Source of the DNA: Sphingomonas sp. | GTDB taxonomy: Bacteria > Pseudomonadota > Alphaproteobacteria > Sphingomonadales > Sphingomonadaceae | DNA: 64,000 nt | Direction: 5' to 3' | NCBI RefSeq assembly: GCF_026460985.1 | Contig: NZ_JAPKNM010000064.1 | Coordinates: 1 to 64,000, forward strand | Shown here: in pieces, positions 19,505-28,147 of the stretch | How positions within the stretch are numbered: position 1 is the first letter of the stretch | How the letters are laid out: each line of letters begins with the position of its first letter | Notes under the pieces: generated by a model | Database searches by the model: none | Told to the model about the DNA's origin: nothing | The model's input: only the letters and a program-made list of their open reading frames with translations | Program-made: the position numbers and the translations under genes

Positions 19505-20746
19505 ATGAATGCACCGGGGAACATCGAAGGCGGCGGCGGCACCAAGCGCTTCCAGGCGAAGCGCGACGCGATCCTCGCCGCGGCGGCCGACGCCATAAAC
19601 GAACAGAGCGCGAAGGGCATGACCTTCGCCGACGTCGCGCGCCGCGTCGGGCTCAACACCACGTCGGTCACTTACTATTTCAAGCGCAAGGAGGATCTCG
19701 CCGCCGCCGCCTTCGAGCAGACGCTCGAACGGCTCGACGCCATGCTCGACGCCGCGCTCGCGGAGCCGACGCCCGAGGCCCGCGTCGCGCGCTATCTCAA
19801 CATCAACATGGAGCGGCTCGCGCGCATCCGCCGCGGCGAGGAGCGCGACTTCGCGATCCTCTCGGACCTGCGTGCGATGGAGGATCCGATGAAGGGCCAG
19901 CTCCTCACGGGCTGGCGCAACATCTTCCGCAAGACCCGCAGCCTGTGGGGCGCCGGCGCCAACCGCGCCGAGACCGACCTGTTCGGCGCCCGCGCGCACG
20001 TGCTGCTCGAGAACACCTTCTGGCTCACCGCCTGGCTGCCGCGCTACGAGGTCGACGAATATCCCCGCGTCGAGGCGCGGCTGATGGACGTGTTCCGCTC
20101 CGGCATCGCCGCGCCGGGGCAGGACTGGACGCCCGGGCTGCTCGATCTCGAGCATGACGAGCCCGAACCCGGCCGCGAGGCCTTCCTGCTCGCGGCGACG
20201 CGGCTGATCAACGAGCTCGGCTATCGCGGCGCCTCGGTGCAGCGTATCGCCTCGGAATTGAACGTCACCAAGGGCAGCTTCTACCACCATCTCGACGCCA
20301 AGGACGAGTTGGTCATCGCCTGCTACAAGCGCAGCTTCGACATCATCGCCGACGCCCAGCGCCTCGCCGAGAGCCATGAGGGCAGCCATTGGGAGCGGCT
20401 CGAGAGCACCGTGGCGACCCTGCTCGACTATCAATTCTCCGAGCGCGGCCCCTTGCTGCGCACCACCGCGCTGTCGGGCCTGCCCCCGCGCGTGCGCACG
20501 ACGATGATCGACCGCTCGAACCGCATCGCCCGCCGCTTCGCCGGCATGCTTTCGGACGGCATCGCCCAGGGTTCGATCCGCGCGATCGACCCGCTGGTCG
20601 CGTCGCAAGCACTGATGGCGCTCCAGAACGCCGCCTTCGACATGCGCAAATGGGCAAGCACCATGCCGCGCGAGAAGGCCGTGGCCTTCTACGCCTCCAC
20701 GCTCGCCTTCGGCCTGTTCGACGATCGCGTGCTGGCGGCCGGTTAG
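19505..20746 (+). CDS. Fused tandem TetR/AcrR-type transcriptional regulator
   Basis: A 413-residue protein, twice the usual TetR length, with two complete TetR-like DNA-binding domains. The first helix-turn-helix is at 39-60 ([21 protein letters not shown]) and the second at 243-263 ([21 protein letters not shown]). Each is followed by an alpha-helical ligand/dimerisation region (about 65-215 and 270-410). A single chain therefore carries the equivalent of a TetR dimer. The ATG at 19505 is chosen because the first domain begins just after it; the frame extends upstream only through the antisense of the dehydrogenase. Probably controls the divergent ACAD11-like operon. Confidence in the fold is high; the ligand is unknown. 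Confidence 0.9.
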   Translation: MNAPGNIEGGGGTKRFQAKRDAILAAAADAINEQSAKGMTFADVARRVGLNTTSVTYYFKRKEDLAAAAFEQTLERLDAMLDAALAEPTPEARVARYLNINMERLARIRRGEERDFAILSDLRAMEDPMKGQLLTGWRNIFRKTRSLWGAGANRAETDLFGARAHVLLENTFWLTAWLPRYEVDEYPRVEARLMDVFRSGIAAPGQDWTPGLLDLEHDEPEPGREAFLLAATRLINELGYRGASVQRIASELNVTKGSFYHHLDAKDELVIACYKRSFDIIADAQRLAESHEGSHWERLESTVATLLDYQFSERGPLLRTTALSGLPPRVRTTMIDRSNRIARRFAGMLSDGIAQGSIRAIDPLVASQALMALQNAAFDMRKWASTMPREKAVAFYASTLAFGLFDDRVLAAG

Positions 20747-20756
20747 GTCCAGCTCA

Positions 20757-20894
20757 TATCCTCCCCCGCCAGGGGGAGGTGGCGCCGAAGGCGTCGGAGG
20801 GGGAGGTAAGCGAGCCCCTCTCCAATTGAGCGCAGTGCTTCCGCCCCCTCCGTCACGCTACGCGTGCCACCTCCCCCTGGCGGGGGAGGATTTG
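20757..20894. repeat. Palindromic repeat family B
   Basis: Outer hairpins CCTCCCCCGCCAGGGGGAGG at both ends, and internal GGCGCCGAAGGCGTCGG and CACGCTACGCGTG. It lies between the convergent TetR and TonB-receptor genes and is followed by AATGTCGAT. Confidence 0.9.
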
Positions 20895-21004
20895 ACATCG
20901 CCTCGCGCGCCTCAATGTCGATCCACCACCGCGTTCTCGCCAACGCATCGACGGAAACGGGCCCGCAGGTCGCCCCGCGAGCCCGCCCCTGCCCTCGCGT
21001 GCGC

Positions 21005-23743
21005 TCAGTAGCGCGCGCGTAACGTCACGCCATAGGTCCGCGGCTCGGCCAGATAGGCCGAGAAGAGCTGCCGCCCGCCCGGATATTGCGGGTCGGTGAA
21101 GGGCGCGGCCACCGCGCCTTCCTGGAAGGGCGAGTTGAACGCCACCTGGGTGTAGTTCTCGTTGAAGATGTTCTGGCCCCAGAATTCGATCGACCAGAGC
21201 TGGTCGCGTCCGCGCAGGCCGATGCGCGCGTTGAAGATCGCATAGCTGTCCTGCTCCTTCTGCGGGAACAGGTCCGATCCGGTATTATAGTCGTCGGTCA
21301 GGCGCGTGTCGAAATAGACCAGCCCGCTCAGCCCCGAACCGCCGATGTCCGGCGTCCAGGCGAACGACGCGGTCGCGACGATCTCCGGCGCGTTCGACAG
21401 ATTGTCGCCCGGCAGCTTCCGCAGTGCCTGGTCGAGCGGCGCACCCGAGGCGTTGCCGACCAGTTGCTCCCGATACTTGGTCTCGGAATACGTGAGGCCC
21501 AGCCCGACGCGGATGTCGCGATGCGGCACCAGCGACGCCTCGAGCTCGACGCCCTGCGACAGCACGCCGTACGTCACGTCGTCGGCCCCGCACGCGCCCG
21601 TCGTCGACGCGGCGGCATTGTAGTTGGGCGCGGTCGGGAACTTGCTCTGGTCGCGGTCGCCGCCGTTCAGGTCGGCACTGCACCCGTTGATGTTCTGCAC
21701 CAGGAAGACGGTGCCGTTGAAGGTGTTGAGCTGGAAGTTCTTGAACTCCTGCCGGAAGCCCGCGATGTTCAGGCTGAACGGCCCGGTCGAATATTTCAGG
21801 CCGATCTCGAAGGCGTTGACGATCTCGGGATCGAACTGGAGGTTGCCGACCAGCGCCTGCGCCCCCGCCTGGCCGCCGAACGGCAGGATCGGCACCTTGA
21901 GCGCCGAGCGGTCGAGGTTGAACCCGCCAGCCTTGTAGCCGCGCGAATAGCTGCCGTAGAGCAGCAAATCGTCCATTGGCTTGTACGAGATCACCGCGGT
22001 GCCGGTGAATTCGTCCTCCTTGCGCTCGTCGTTGATCGAGACGCCGTTGAGCTCGGCCGTGGAATTGCCCTGGCACGAGAGGCCGAGGATGCCGTCCACC
22101 ACCGCGGTCAGCGCGGCCACCGGGCGCAGCGGCAGCAGCGCCGCCTGGTTCTGGGTGCAGGCGACATTGTCGTTGCCGAAGGTCGCGTCGAAGCGCTTGC
22201 GCTCGTTGGTGTAGCGAAGCCCCAGGGTCAGATCGAGGCCCTTGGCGACATGGACGATATTGTGCGTGAACAGCGCCCAGTTGCGGCTGTTCTGGTTGTA
22301 GCGGTCGAGCGTCGAGCCGCGATCGTTGATCCCGTCGAGCCGGTCGATCGCCGCGTAGATCGCCGGCGACGCGGCGCCGAACGCCGCCGGACGCGCCGCG
22401 AGGCACCCCGCCGAGGTCGGCGAGTAGAGCGCCGCCAGGCCGCTGCCCGAGACCAGGCGGCACGTCGCGAACCGGCCATATTGGCGGCCGAAGCGGAGGT
22501 TGTCGGTGACCTCCAGATCCTCATTGGCGTAATAGCCGCCGATCAGCCAGTCGAGCTTGTCGCCGAACGCGGTGCCCTGCAACCGCAATTCCTGGCTGAA
22601 CGTCTTGAACCCGCGCGAGGAATTGCCGTCGGCGGCGCGGTACAGGATGTCGACATAGCTGTAATCGGTGTCCGATCCCTGGTCGCTCGAATAGTCGCGA
22701 TAGCCGGTGATCGAAGTCAGCTTCGCCCCGCCGAGATTCCAGTCGACCTGGAGCGATGCGCCCCAATCCTCGGTGCGGCCGAAATAGCTGCGGCCCGGGG
22801 TCACGTAGACGTCGCGGCTATAGCCCTCGGTGAACGCCGCCGCGGGCTGCCCCAGCCCTTGCAGCACGCGGACGATGTTGTTCTGCGTGGGGTCGTTGAG
22901 GTTGCCGATGAAGGGGTTCATCTCGCGGCTGACATAGGTCGCCGCGCAGCAATTCTCGTTGCGCTTGGTATAGTCGCCGATCAGCCGGATCGTCAGGTCG
23001 CTCGATGGCTCGAACAGCAATTGCCCGCGCACGAAATAGCGGTTGCGATCGTTGATGTCCTGATCGTTGACGACGTCCTGGTAATAGCCGTCGCGGCGCA
23101 CATAGACGCTGTCGACGCGCGCGGCGAGGCTGTCGCCCAGCGGCACGTTGATATAGCCCGAGGCGCGGATCTGATCGTAATTGCCATAGGTGAACTCGGC
23201 GCCCGCGGCATAGTTCGGGCCCGGCGCCTTGCTCACGATGTTGATCAGGCCCGCCGAGGCGTTGCGCCCGAACAAGGTGCCCTGCGGCCCGCGCAGCACT
23301 TCGATCCGGTCGATCTCGCCAAGCTCGTTGAGGCCGATGCCCGAGCGCGAGCGATAGACGCCGTCGATGAACACCGCGACCGAGCTCTCCAGCCCGGGAT
23401 TGTCGCCCACCGTGCCGATGCCGCGGATGCGCGCCGATCCATTGGCCTCGCTGCCGGTCGACGAGACGAGCAGCGACGGCGCGACCTGGTTCAGCTGGCG
23501 GATATCGTTGGCGCCCGATTGCTGGAGCGTCTCGGCGCTGATCGCCGAGACCGCGAGCGGCACGTCGGCGAGGACCTGCGCGCGGCCCTGTGCGGTGATG
23601 ACGACTTCGTTGGCGCCCTCGCTCTCCGGCTCGGCGGCCTGGCTGGTGGTGTTCTGGGCATCCTGCGCAAAAGCCGGCGCTGCGAGCGCCATGATCATCG
23701 CCGGCGCCGCACAGGCCGACAGAAGGCGTAACCGCATCATCAT
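21005..23743 (-). CDS. TonB-dependent outer-membrane receptor
   Basis: A protein of about 912 residues with signal peptide (cleavage after APAFAQ), a TonB-box-like EVVITAQGRAQ, then a plug domain (RIRGIGTV, IDRIEVLRGPQGTLFGRNASAGLINIV) and a beta-barrel ending in the aromatic-terminated strand TLRARY. It imports a bulky or scarce substrate across the outer membrane using TonB energy. It has the large-barrel sphingomonad type with many inserted loops and several Cys pairs. The start was placed at 23743, where GGGAGAG precedes ATGATGATG. Its position among acyl-CoA genes suggests a hydrophobic carbon source (for example a lipid, terpenoid or steroid); this is inference. Confidence 0.92.
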   Translation of the reverse strand: MMMRLRLLSACAAPAMIMALAAPAFAQDAQNTTSQAAEPESEGANEVVITAQGRAQVLADVPLAVSAISAETLQQSGANDIRQLNQVAPSLLVSSTGSEANGSARIRGIGTVGDNPGLESSVAVFIDGVYRSRSGIGLNELGEIDRIEVLRGPQGTLFGRNASAGLINIVSKAPGPNYAAGAEFTYGNYDQIRASGYINVPLGDSLAARVDSVYVRRDGYYQDVVNDQDINDRNRYFVRGQLLFEPSSDLTIRLIGDYTKRNENCCAATYVSREMNPFIGNLNDPTQNNIVRVLQGLGQPAAAFTEGYSRDVYVTPGRSYFGRTEDWGASLQVDWNLGGAKLTSITGYRDYSSDQGSDTDYSYVDILYRAADGNSSRGFKTFSQELRLQGTAFGDKLDWLIGGYYANEDLEVTDNLRFGRQYGRFATCRLVSGSGLAALYSPTSAGCLAARPAAFGAASPAIYAAIDRLDGINDRGSTLDRYNQNSRNWALFTHNIVHVAKGLDLTLGLRYTNERKRFDATFGNDNVACTQNQAALLPLRPVAALTAVVDGILGLSCQGNSTAELNGVSINDERKEDEFTGTAVISYKPMDDLLLYGSYSRGYKAGGFNLDRSALKVPILPFGGQAGAQALVGNLQFDPEIVNAFEIGLKYSTGPFSLNIAGFRQEFKNFQLNTFNGTVFLVQNINGCSADLNGGDRDQSKFPTAPNYNAAASTTGACGADDVTYGVLSQGVELEASLVPHRDIRVGLGLTYSETKYREQLVGNASGAPLDQALRKLPGDNLSNAPEIVATASFAWTPDIGGSGLSGLVYFDTRLTDDYNTGSDLFPQKEQDSYAIFNARIGLRGRDQLWSIEFWGQNIFNENYTQVAFNSPFQEGAVAAPFTDPQYPGGRQLFSAYLAEPRTYGVTLRARY

Positions 23744-24017
23744 TTTCTCTCCCACCACGGGCCGGAACGCTTGCCGGTTCCATACCCTACCCTCGAATAA
23801 CAGCCTTTCAGTCAGGGACCGTCAAGCGTAACAAAGGTTGCAAAGTGGGACTTGCCGCGAGGTGTTGCCCGTTTGCACCAGTCGGCAGATATGGGCGCGC
23901 CGGCAAACCGGCTTTCGGAAAGCCGATCGGGAAAGTCGTTGGAGCATGACGCAGAAACCTTTCCCGTTCGTTTCGAGCGAACGGAGGGGTAGTCACGTTG
24001 ATCCCTTATTGCCCCAG
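23744..24017 (-). promoter_or_regulatory. Leader/promoter region of the TonB receptor, with two dyads
   Basis: No gene is seen. Two short perfect inverted repeats stand out: CGGCTTTC-G-GAAAGCCG (23909-23925) and CCGTTCG-N7-CGAACGG (23964-23984). Either could be an operator or an RNA hairpin. No recognisable riboswitch. Confidence 0.35.
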
Positions 24018-24203
24018 GCATCGACATTCAGGTCCGCGCGAGTTTCCAATCCTCCCCCGCCAGGGGGAGGTGGCGCCGAAGGCGTCGGAGGGGGAGGTAA
24101 GCGGCGCACTCTCCAATTGAGCACCGTGCTTCCGCCCCCTCCGTCAGCCTGCGGCTGACACCTCCCCCTGGCGGGGGAGGATTTGTATGTCATTCCGCCC
24201 TAG
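24018..24203. repeat. Palindromic repeat family B, extended copy with ATCGACATTC flank
   Basis: The core of terminal CCTCCCCC/GGGGGAGG hairpins runs about 24048-24183. It is flanked on the left by GCATCGACATTCAG and on the right by a diverged inverse, TATGTCATTCCGCCCTAG. The same flanks occur at the 36171-36350 copy. Confidence 0.85.
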
Positions 24204-24213
24204 CCGATGCGGC

Positions 24214-25284
24214 TCAATACCCGCCCAGCCGGGCAAAGCGGTCGCGATGCCAGGCGGCATTGCCCCACATCGCCTCCAGCACCCGTGCGCGCTTCAAATA
24301 GAAGCCCGCGTCATGCTCGTCGGTCATGCCGATGCCGCCGTGGAGCTGGATCATCTCGCGGCTGACGAGGTGGAGCGTCTCGCCCGCGACGGCCTTGGCC
24401 AGGCTGACCTCCTGGCGGACGTCGGCGCGCCCGGAGTCGATCGCCTCCAGCGCACCCTCGACCACCGAGCGCATCAGCTCGAGCTCGGTGAACATCTTCG
24501 CCATCCGGTGCTGCAGCGCCTGGAACGAGGCGAGCACCTGGCCGAACTGGACGCGCGTCTTGAGATAGTCGTTGGTCTGCGCGAACGCCGCCTCGGCCAT
24601 CCCCAGCATCTCGGCACACAAGGCCGCCGCTGCCCGATCGGTCACCTGGGTGAGCAGATCGCTCCCGCCCTCCAATTTCTCGGCGGGCGCGTTCTCGAAG
24701 CGGACCTGCGCATGGCTGCGCCCATCGGTGAGCCTGCGCGGGCTTCGCGTCACGCCCTCGTCGCCCGGCACCAGATAGAGCCCGTCGATCGCCGCCACGA
24801 CGAACAATTGCGCGCTGTCGCCCTCGGCGACGAATTCCTTGGTGCCGCTGAGCCTGCCATTCTCGACGCGCGTCGCGATCCCCTCGGGCGCGAAGCGCGG
24901 CCCTTCGTCCACCGCCAGCGCCGCGACGACCTCGCCCGCCGCGATCGGCGGCAGCCATTCGGCCTGCTGCGCATCGGAGCCGCCGAGCAGCAGCGCGCTG
25001 GTCGCCGCCGCGGTCGCCGCCAGCGGCGTCGCGACCAGGTTGCGCCCGAGCTGCTCGAGCACGAGCCCGAGCGACACATAGCCCATCCCCACGCCGCCCT
25101 GCGCCTCGGGGACCAGGATCCCGGCCCAGCCCATCTCCGCCTGCGCCTGCCATGCGGCAGCGTCGTAGAATTCGGCCGGCGCGGCGTCGCGCATCTTCCG
25201 GAACGCCGAGACGGGCGCCTCATTGTCCGCCCATTCGCGCGCCATGTCGCGCAGCATCGTCTGTTCTTCGGTCAGGACTGCCAT
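24214..25284 (-). CDS. Acyl-CoA dehydrogenase, small-type partner subunit (second pair)
   Basis: A 356-residue acyl-CoA dehydrogenase family protein: LTEEQTMLRDMAREWADN, GGVGMGYVSLGLVLEQLGRN, LSGTKEFVAEGDSAQLFVVAA, VQFGQVLASFQALQHRMAK and QLHGGIGMTDEHDAGFYLKR. Its C-terminal half is clearly related to the product at 10248. Same strand as, and 99 bp downstream of, the larger subunit gene at 25384, with a family A' repeat between them, the same arrangement as the first pair. The ATG at 25284 is used because upstream codons are repeat sequence. Probably a heteromer with 25384; substrate unknown. Confidence 0.9.
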   Translation of the reverse strand: MAVLTEEQTMLRDMAREWADNEAPVSAFRKMRDAAPAEFYDAAAWQAQAEMGWAGILVPEAQGGVGMGYVSLGLVLEQLGRNLVATPLAATAAATSALLLGGSDAQQAEWLPPIAAGEVVAALAVDEGPRFAPEGIATRVENGRLSGTKEFVAEGDSAQLFVVAAIDGLYLVPGDEGVTRSPRRLTDGRSHAQVRFENAPAEKLEGGSDLLTQVTDRAAAALCAEMLGMAEAAFAQTNDYLKTRVQFGQVLASFQALQHRMAKMFTELELMRSVVEGALEAIDSGRADVRQEVSLAKAVAGETLHLVSREMIQLHGGIGMTDEHDAGFYLKRARVLEAMWGNAAWHRDRFARLGGY

Positions 25285-25292
25285 TTCCACCT

Positions 25293-25373
25293 CGTCATCC
25301 CGGCGAAAGCCGGGATCTCCCTCCACATGCCGTGCGCTCGCCGCACGAGGCCCCGGCTTCCGCCGGGGTGACG
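25293..25373. repeat. Palindromic repeat family A', short form
   Basis: CGTCATCCCGGCGAAAGCC and complementary CCCCGGCTTCCGCCGGGGTG. It lies between the two acyl-CoA dehydrogenase genes of the second pair, mirroring the repeat at 10154-10234 in the first pair. Confidence 0.85.
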
Positions 25374-25383
25374 GTCTTGTTCG

Positions 25384-26604
25384 CTATTGATGATCCAGCA
25401 TCCCCAGGATCCGCTTGGCGATCACGTTGTTCTGGATCTCGCTCGACCCGCCATAGATCGACACCGCCTTGCCGAAGAGCCAGGCGCGCACGTCCTTCAG
25501 CGCGTCCTCCCCGAACCCCTCGCCTTCCCAGCCGAGCCCGGCCATCCCGCGGATCTCGATCAGCAGCTCGGAGCGCTCCTGCATGATCCGCGCGCCGACA
25601 TTCTTCATGATCGAAGTGGCGGCCGACGGCCCCTGGTTCGACTTGGCCTCCAGCGAGGCCCGACGCAGCGTCAGCATGAAGGCGCGCAAATCCATCTCGT
25701 GCCGCACGATGCGGCTGCGCAGATCGGCATCGGCGATCCGCCCCTGCTCGTCGACCCCGACATATTTCTTCGCGATCTGCCCCAGCGGCGTTCCCGCGAA
25801 CATCCGCCCCGCGGTCGATCCACCGCCCGACAGGCTCGAGCGCTCGTGCTGGAGCAGCCGCTTGCCGATCGTCCAGCCCTGCCCTTCGGCGCCGACGCGG
25901 TTCGTCTTGGGCACCTTCACGTCGGTGAAGAAGGTCTCGCAAAAGGGCGACGAGCCCGAGATCAGCCGGATCGGCTTCACTTCGATCCCCGGCGTGTCCA
26001 TGTCGACGAGCAGGAAGGTGATGCCTTCATGCTTCTTCGACTTGTCGGTGCGGACGAGCATGAAACATTTGTCCGCCCATTGCCCGCCGCTGGTCCAGGT
26101 CTTCTGCCCGTTGACCAGATAATGGTCGCCCATGTCCTCGGCGAAACACTGGAGCGACGCGAGGTCCGATCCCGCGCCCGGCTCCGAATAGCCCTGGCAC
26201 CAGCGCACCGTCCCCCGGGCGATCGCCGGGATATGCTCCTGCTTCTGCGCCTCGCTGCCATATTCGAGCAGGGTCGGGCCGAACATCATCACGCCCATCC
26301 CGCCGATCGGGTTCCACGCGCCCGCACGCGCCATCTCCTCCTGGAGCACGCGCGCCTCGGCCCGGCTCAGCCCGCCGCCGCCATATTCCTTCGGCCAGGT
26401 CGGCACGCCCCAGCCCTTTTCGCCCATCGCCTGCTGCCAGGCCTCTTCCTCGGGCGAATTCTCGTGCGGCCCCTCGACCGCCGACATCGCATTGTCCTTG
26501 CCCTTCAGCGAAGGCGGGAAATGCGCCGCGAGCCAGTCGCGGACCTCCGTGCGGAACGCGTCCTGCGGGTCCGCCGGCGCGTCGATCTCGGCTGCTGTCG
26601 CCAT
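25384..26604 (-). CDS. Acyl-CoA dehydrogenase, large-type subunit (second pair)
   Basis: A 406-residue acyl-CoA dehydrogenase family protein: GWGVPTWPKEYGGGGLSRAE, the flavin motifs WCQGYSEPGAGSDLASL and YLVNGQKTWTSGG, SSPFCETFFTDVKVPKTNRV, and the C-terminal SIYGGSSEIQNNVIAKRIL. It is paralogous to the product at 8992. The glutamate found there (SIEGGTSE) is Tyr here (SIYGGSSE), so active-site chemistry may differ. AGGAGAGGATA stands directly before the ATG. A conserved upstream element (26631-26655) lies 27 bp from the start. Likely an alpha/beta complex with 24214. Confidence 0.92.
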   Translation of the reverse strand: MATAAEIDAPADPQDAFRTEVRDWLAAHFPPSLKGKDNAMSAVEGPHENSPEEEAWQQAMGEKGWGVPTWPKEYGGGGLSRAEARVLQEEMARAGAWNPIGGMGVMMFGPTLLEYGSEAQKQEHIPAIARGTVRWCQGYSEPGAGSDLASLQCFAEDMGDHYLVNGQKTWTSGGQWADKCFMLVRTDKSKKHEGITFLLVDMDTPGIEVKPIRLISGSSPFCETFFTDVKVPKTNRVGAEGQGWTIGKRLLQHERSSLSGGGSTAGRMFAGTPLGQIAKKYVGVDEQGRIADADLRSRIVRHEMDLRAFMLTLRRASLEAKSNQGPSAATSIMKNVGARIMQERSELLIEIRGMAGLGWEGEGFGEDALKDVRAWLFGKAVSIYGGSSEIQNNVIAKRILGMLDHQ

Positions 26605-26630
26605 TATCCTCTCCTGCCGTTTTCGGCTCG

Positions 26631-26655
26631 ATTCGAAACTGCGGTATGGCGTGCG
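26631..26655. promoter_or_regulatory. Candidate regulatory element upstream of the second acyl-CoA dehydrogenase pair
   Basis: The plus strand begins TTCGAAACTGCGGTATGGC at 26632. It matches the element at 28095-28119 at 20 of 25 positions and shares GAAnnTGCGGTAyGG with the dyad at 19401-19421 (minus strand). It lies 27 bp upstream of the 25384-26604 start. Inference from recurrence. Confidence 0.45.
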
Positions 26656-26692
26656 TGGCGTCAAGGTTTCTCCGTCATCCCAACCCTTCCCC

Positions 26693-26799
26693 CGTCACCC
26701 CCGCGAAAGCGGGGGCCCATCTCCCGGACGGGCCACAACTACGACGGTGGCATTGTGGGCATCTGCAGGAGATGGGCCCCCGCTTTCGCGGGGGTGACG
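26693..26799. repeat. Palindromic repeat family A, full copy
   Basis: Arms CGTCACCCCCGCGAAAGCGG and complement, in the divergent gap between the acyl-CoA dehydrogenase pair and the MFS gene. Confidence 0.9.
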
Positions 26800-26868
26800 A
26801 CTTTGGGGGAACGGGGATGACGAACCGGGGCAGATGCCGCTACAACCCCACCCGAAAAGGGGCCCGAC

Positions 26869-28086
26869 ATGACATTCCACCACCGCGCGGTACCGATCGT
26901 GCTCGCCGCCGTGATGATCGATTCGATCGGCTTCGGCATCGTCATGCCGGTCTTGCCCCGCCTCGTCGTCGAGCTCGCACACGTATCCCTCGAGGATGCC
27001 GCGCGGATCGGCGGCTATATGCTCGCGGCCTATGCCGTCACCCAGTTCTTCGCCGGGCCGATCCTCGGCACGCTCGGCGACAGCTTCGGCCGGCGCCCGG
27101 TGCTGCTCTTCTCGATGCTCGCCTTCGCCGCCGATTACGCCTTCATGGCCGCCGCGCCGTCGATCGCCTGGCTGTTCGTCGGCCGCATGATCGCCGGGGT
27201 CGCGGGCGCCTCCTACGGCCCCGCCAATGCCGTGCTCGCCGACGTCACCCCGCCCGAGAAGCGCGGCGCGACCTTCGGGCTGATGGGCGCGGCCTTCGGG
27301 ATCGGCTTCATCCTCGGCCCAGCGATGGGCGGGCTGATCGCGGGCCTGGGCACCCGCGCGCCGTTCATCGCCGCCGCAGTGCTCGCCGGGCTCAACGCCC
27401 TGTGGATCATCGTCGCGCTCCCCGAGACGATGCTGCCCGAGCGCCGCCGCGCCTTCCGCTGGGGCAACGCGCACGTCTTCGCCGCCTTCAAGCCGCTCTT
27501 CCACGCCGGCAATGCCGGCTGGCTGCTGCTCGCCGCCTTCCTCTGGCAGTTCGCGCACATGGTCTATCCGTCGACCTGGGCCTTCTGGAGCGAGATCGCG
27601 CTCGGCTGGGACGAGGAGGCGATCGGCTGGTCGCTCGCCGCCTCGGGGCTGGCGATGGCTTTGGTCCAGACGCTGGTCACCGGCCGCGCGATCAAGCGCT
27701 GGGGCGAGGAGCGCACCGTGGTGCTCGGCATCCTCGCCGGCGGCTCGGTCTTCCTCGGCTATGTCTTCGTGCGCGAGGGCTGGATGGTCTATGCGCTCAT
27801 CCCGCTCAGCGCGTTCCAGGCACTCGCCTGGCCGTCGATCAACGCCCTCCTCTCGCGGATGACCGACGCGCAGCACCAGGGCGCGTTGCAGGGCGGCATG
27901 GCCAGCCTCAACAGCGTAGCGCTGATCCTCGCGCCGCTGGTGCTCAGCCAGGCGCTGGCCTTCGGCGCCGAGCGCGGCTTCCCCGCGGGCAATTTCGTGT
28001 TCGCCGCGACCCTCGCGCTGGCGGCGCTGCTCATCGTGGTTTTCCGCGTCGTGCCGCGGGTCGCGACGGCGCCTGCCACCAGCTGA
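26869..28086 (+). CDS. MFS transporter, TetA/DHA1-like
   Basis: A 405-residue inner-membrane transporter with about 12 hydrophobic helices. DSIGFGIVMPVLP in helix 1 and motif A LGTLGDSFGRRPVLLFS after helix 2 are characteristic of the tetracycline-exporter group. VGRMIAGVAGASYGPANAVLADVTP and GFILGPAMGGL (motif C-like) follow. It could be a drug/proton antiporter or a metabolite exporter; orthologs in sphingomonads are usually annotated only from fold. AAGGGG lies upstream of the ATG. Its position among acyl-CoA genes may mean substrate or product export, but nothing proves that. Confidence 0.88.
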   Translation: MTFHHRAVPIVLAAVMIDSIGFGIVMPVLPRLVVELAHVSLEDAARIGGYMLAAYAVTQFFAGPILGTLGDSFGRRPVLLFSMLAFAADYAFMAAAPSIAWLFVGRMIAGVAGASYGPANAVLADVTPPEKRGATFGLMGAAFGIGFILGPAMGGLIAGLGTRAPFIAAAVLAGLNALWIIVALPETMLPERRRAFRWGNAHVFAAFKPLFHAGNAGWLLLAAFLWQFAHMVYPSTWAFWSEIALGWDEEAIGWSLAASGLAMALVQTLVTGRAIKRWGEERTVVLGILAGGSVFLGYVFVREGWMVYALIPLSAFQALAWPSINALLSRMTDAQHQGALQGGMASLNSVALILAPLVLSQALAFGAERGFPAGNFVFAATLALAALLIVVFRVVPRVATAPATS

Positions 28087-28094
28087 GCCTGCAT

Positions 28095-28119
28095 CTTCGA
28101 AACTTGCGTATGGCGTTCG
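28095..28119. promoter_or_regulatory. Candidate regulatory element upstream of the second acyl-CoA ligase
   Basis: Begins TTCGAAACTTGCGTATGGC at 28096. It matches 26631-26655 at 20 of 25 positions and lies 28 bp before the ligase ATG. Inference from recurrence; no factor is identified. Confidence 0.45.
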
Positions 28120-28147
28120 CCCCACCCCTCGACTAGCGTTCCGCGTC

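Noticed and set aside
21086-23731. 881-codon open frame antisense to the TonB receptor
   Set aside because: Arg/Asp/Ala-rich translation without family features; a typical shadow frame of a GC-rich gene. The sense frame has signal peptide, plug and barrel motifs.
26869-28086. MFS protein as a functional tetracycline-resistance gene
   Set aside because: It has the TetA-like motif A, but the same group contains many exporters with other substrates and there is no TetR-tetO arrangement beside it.
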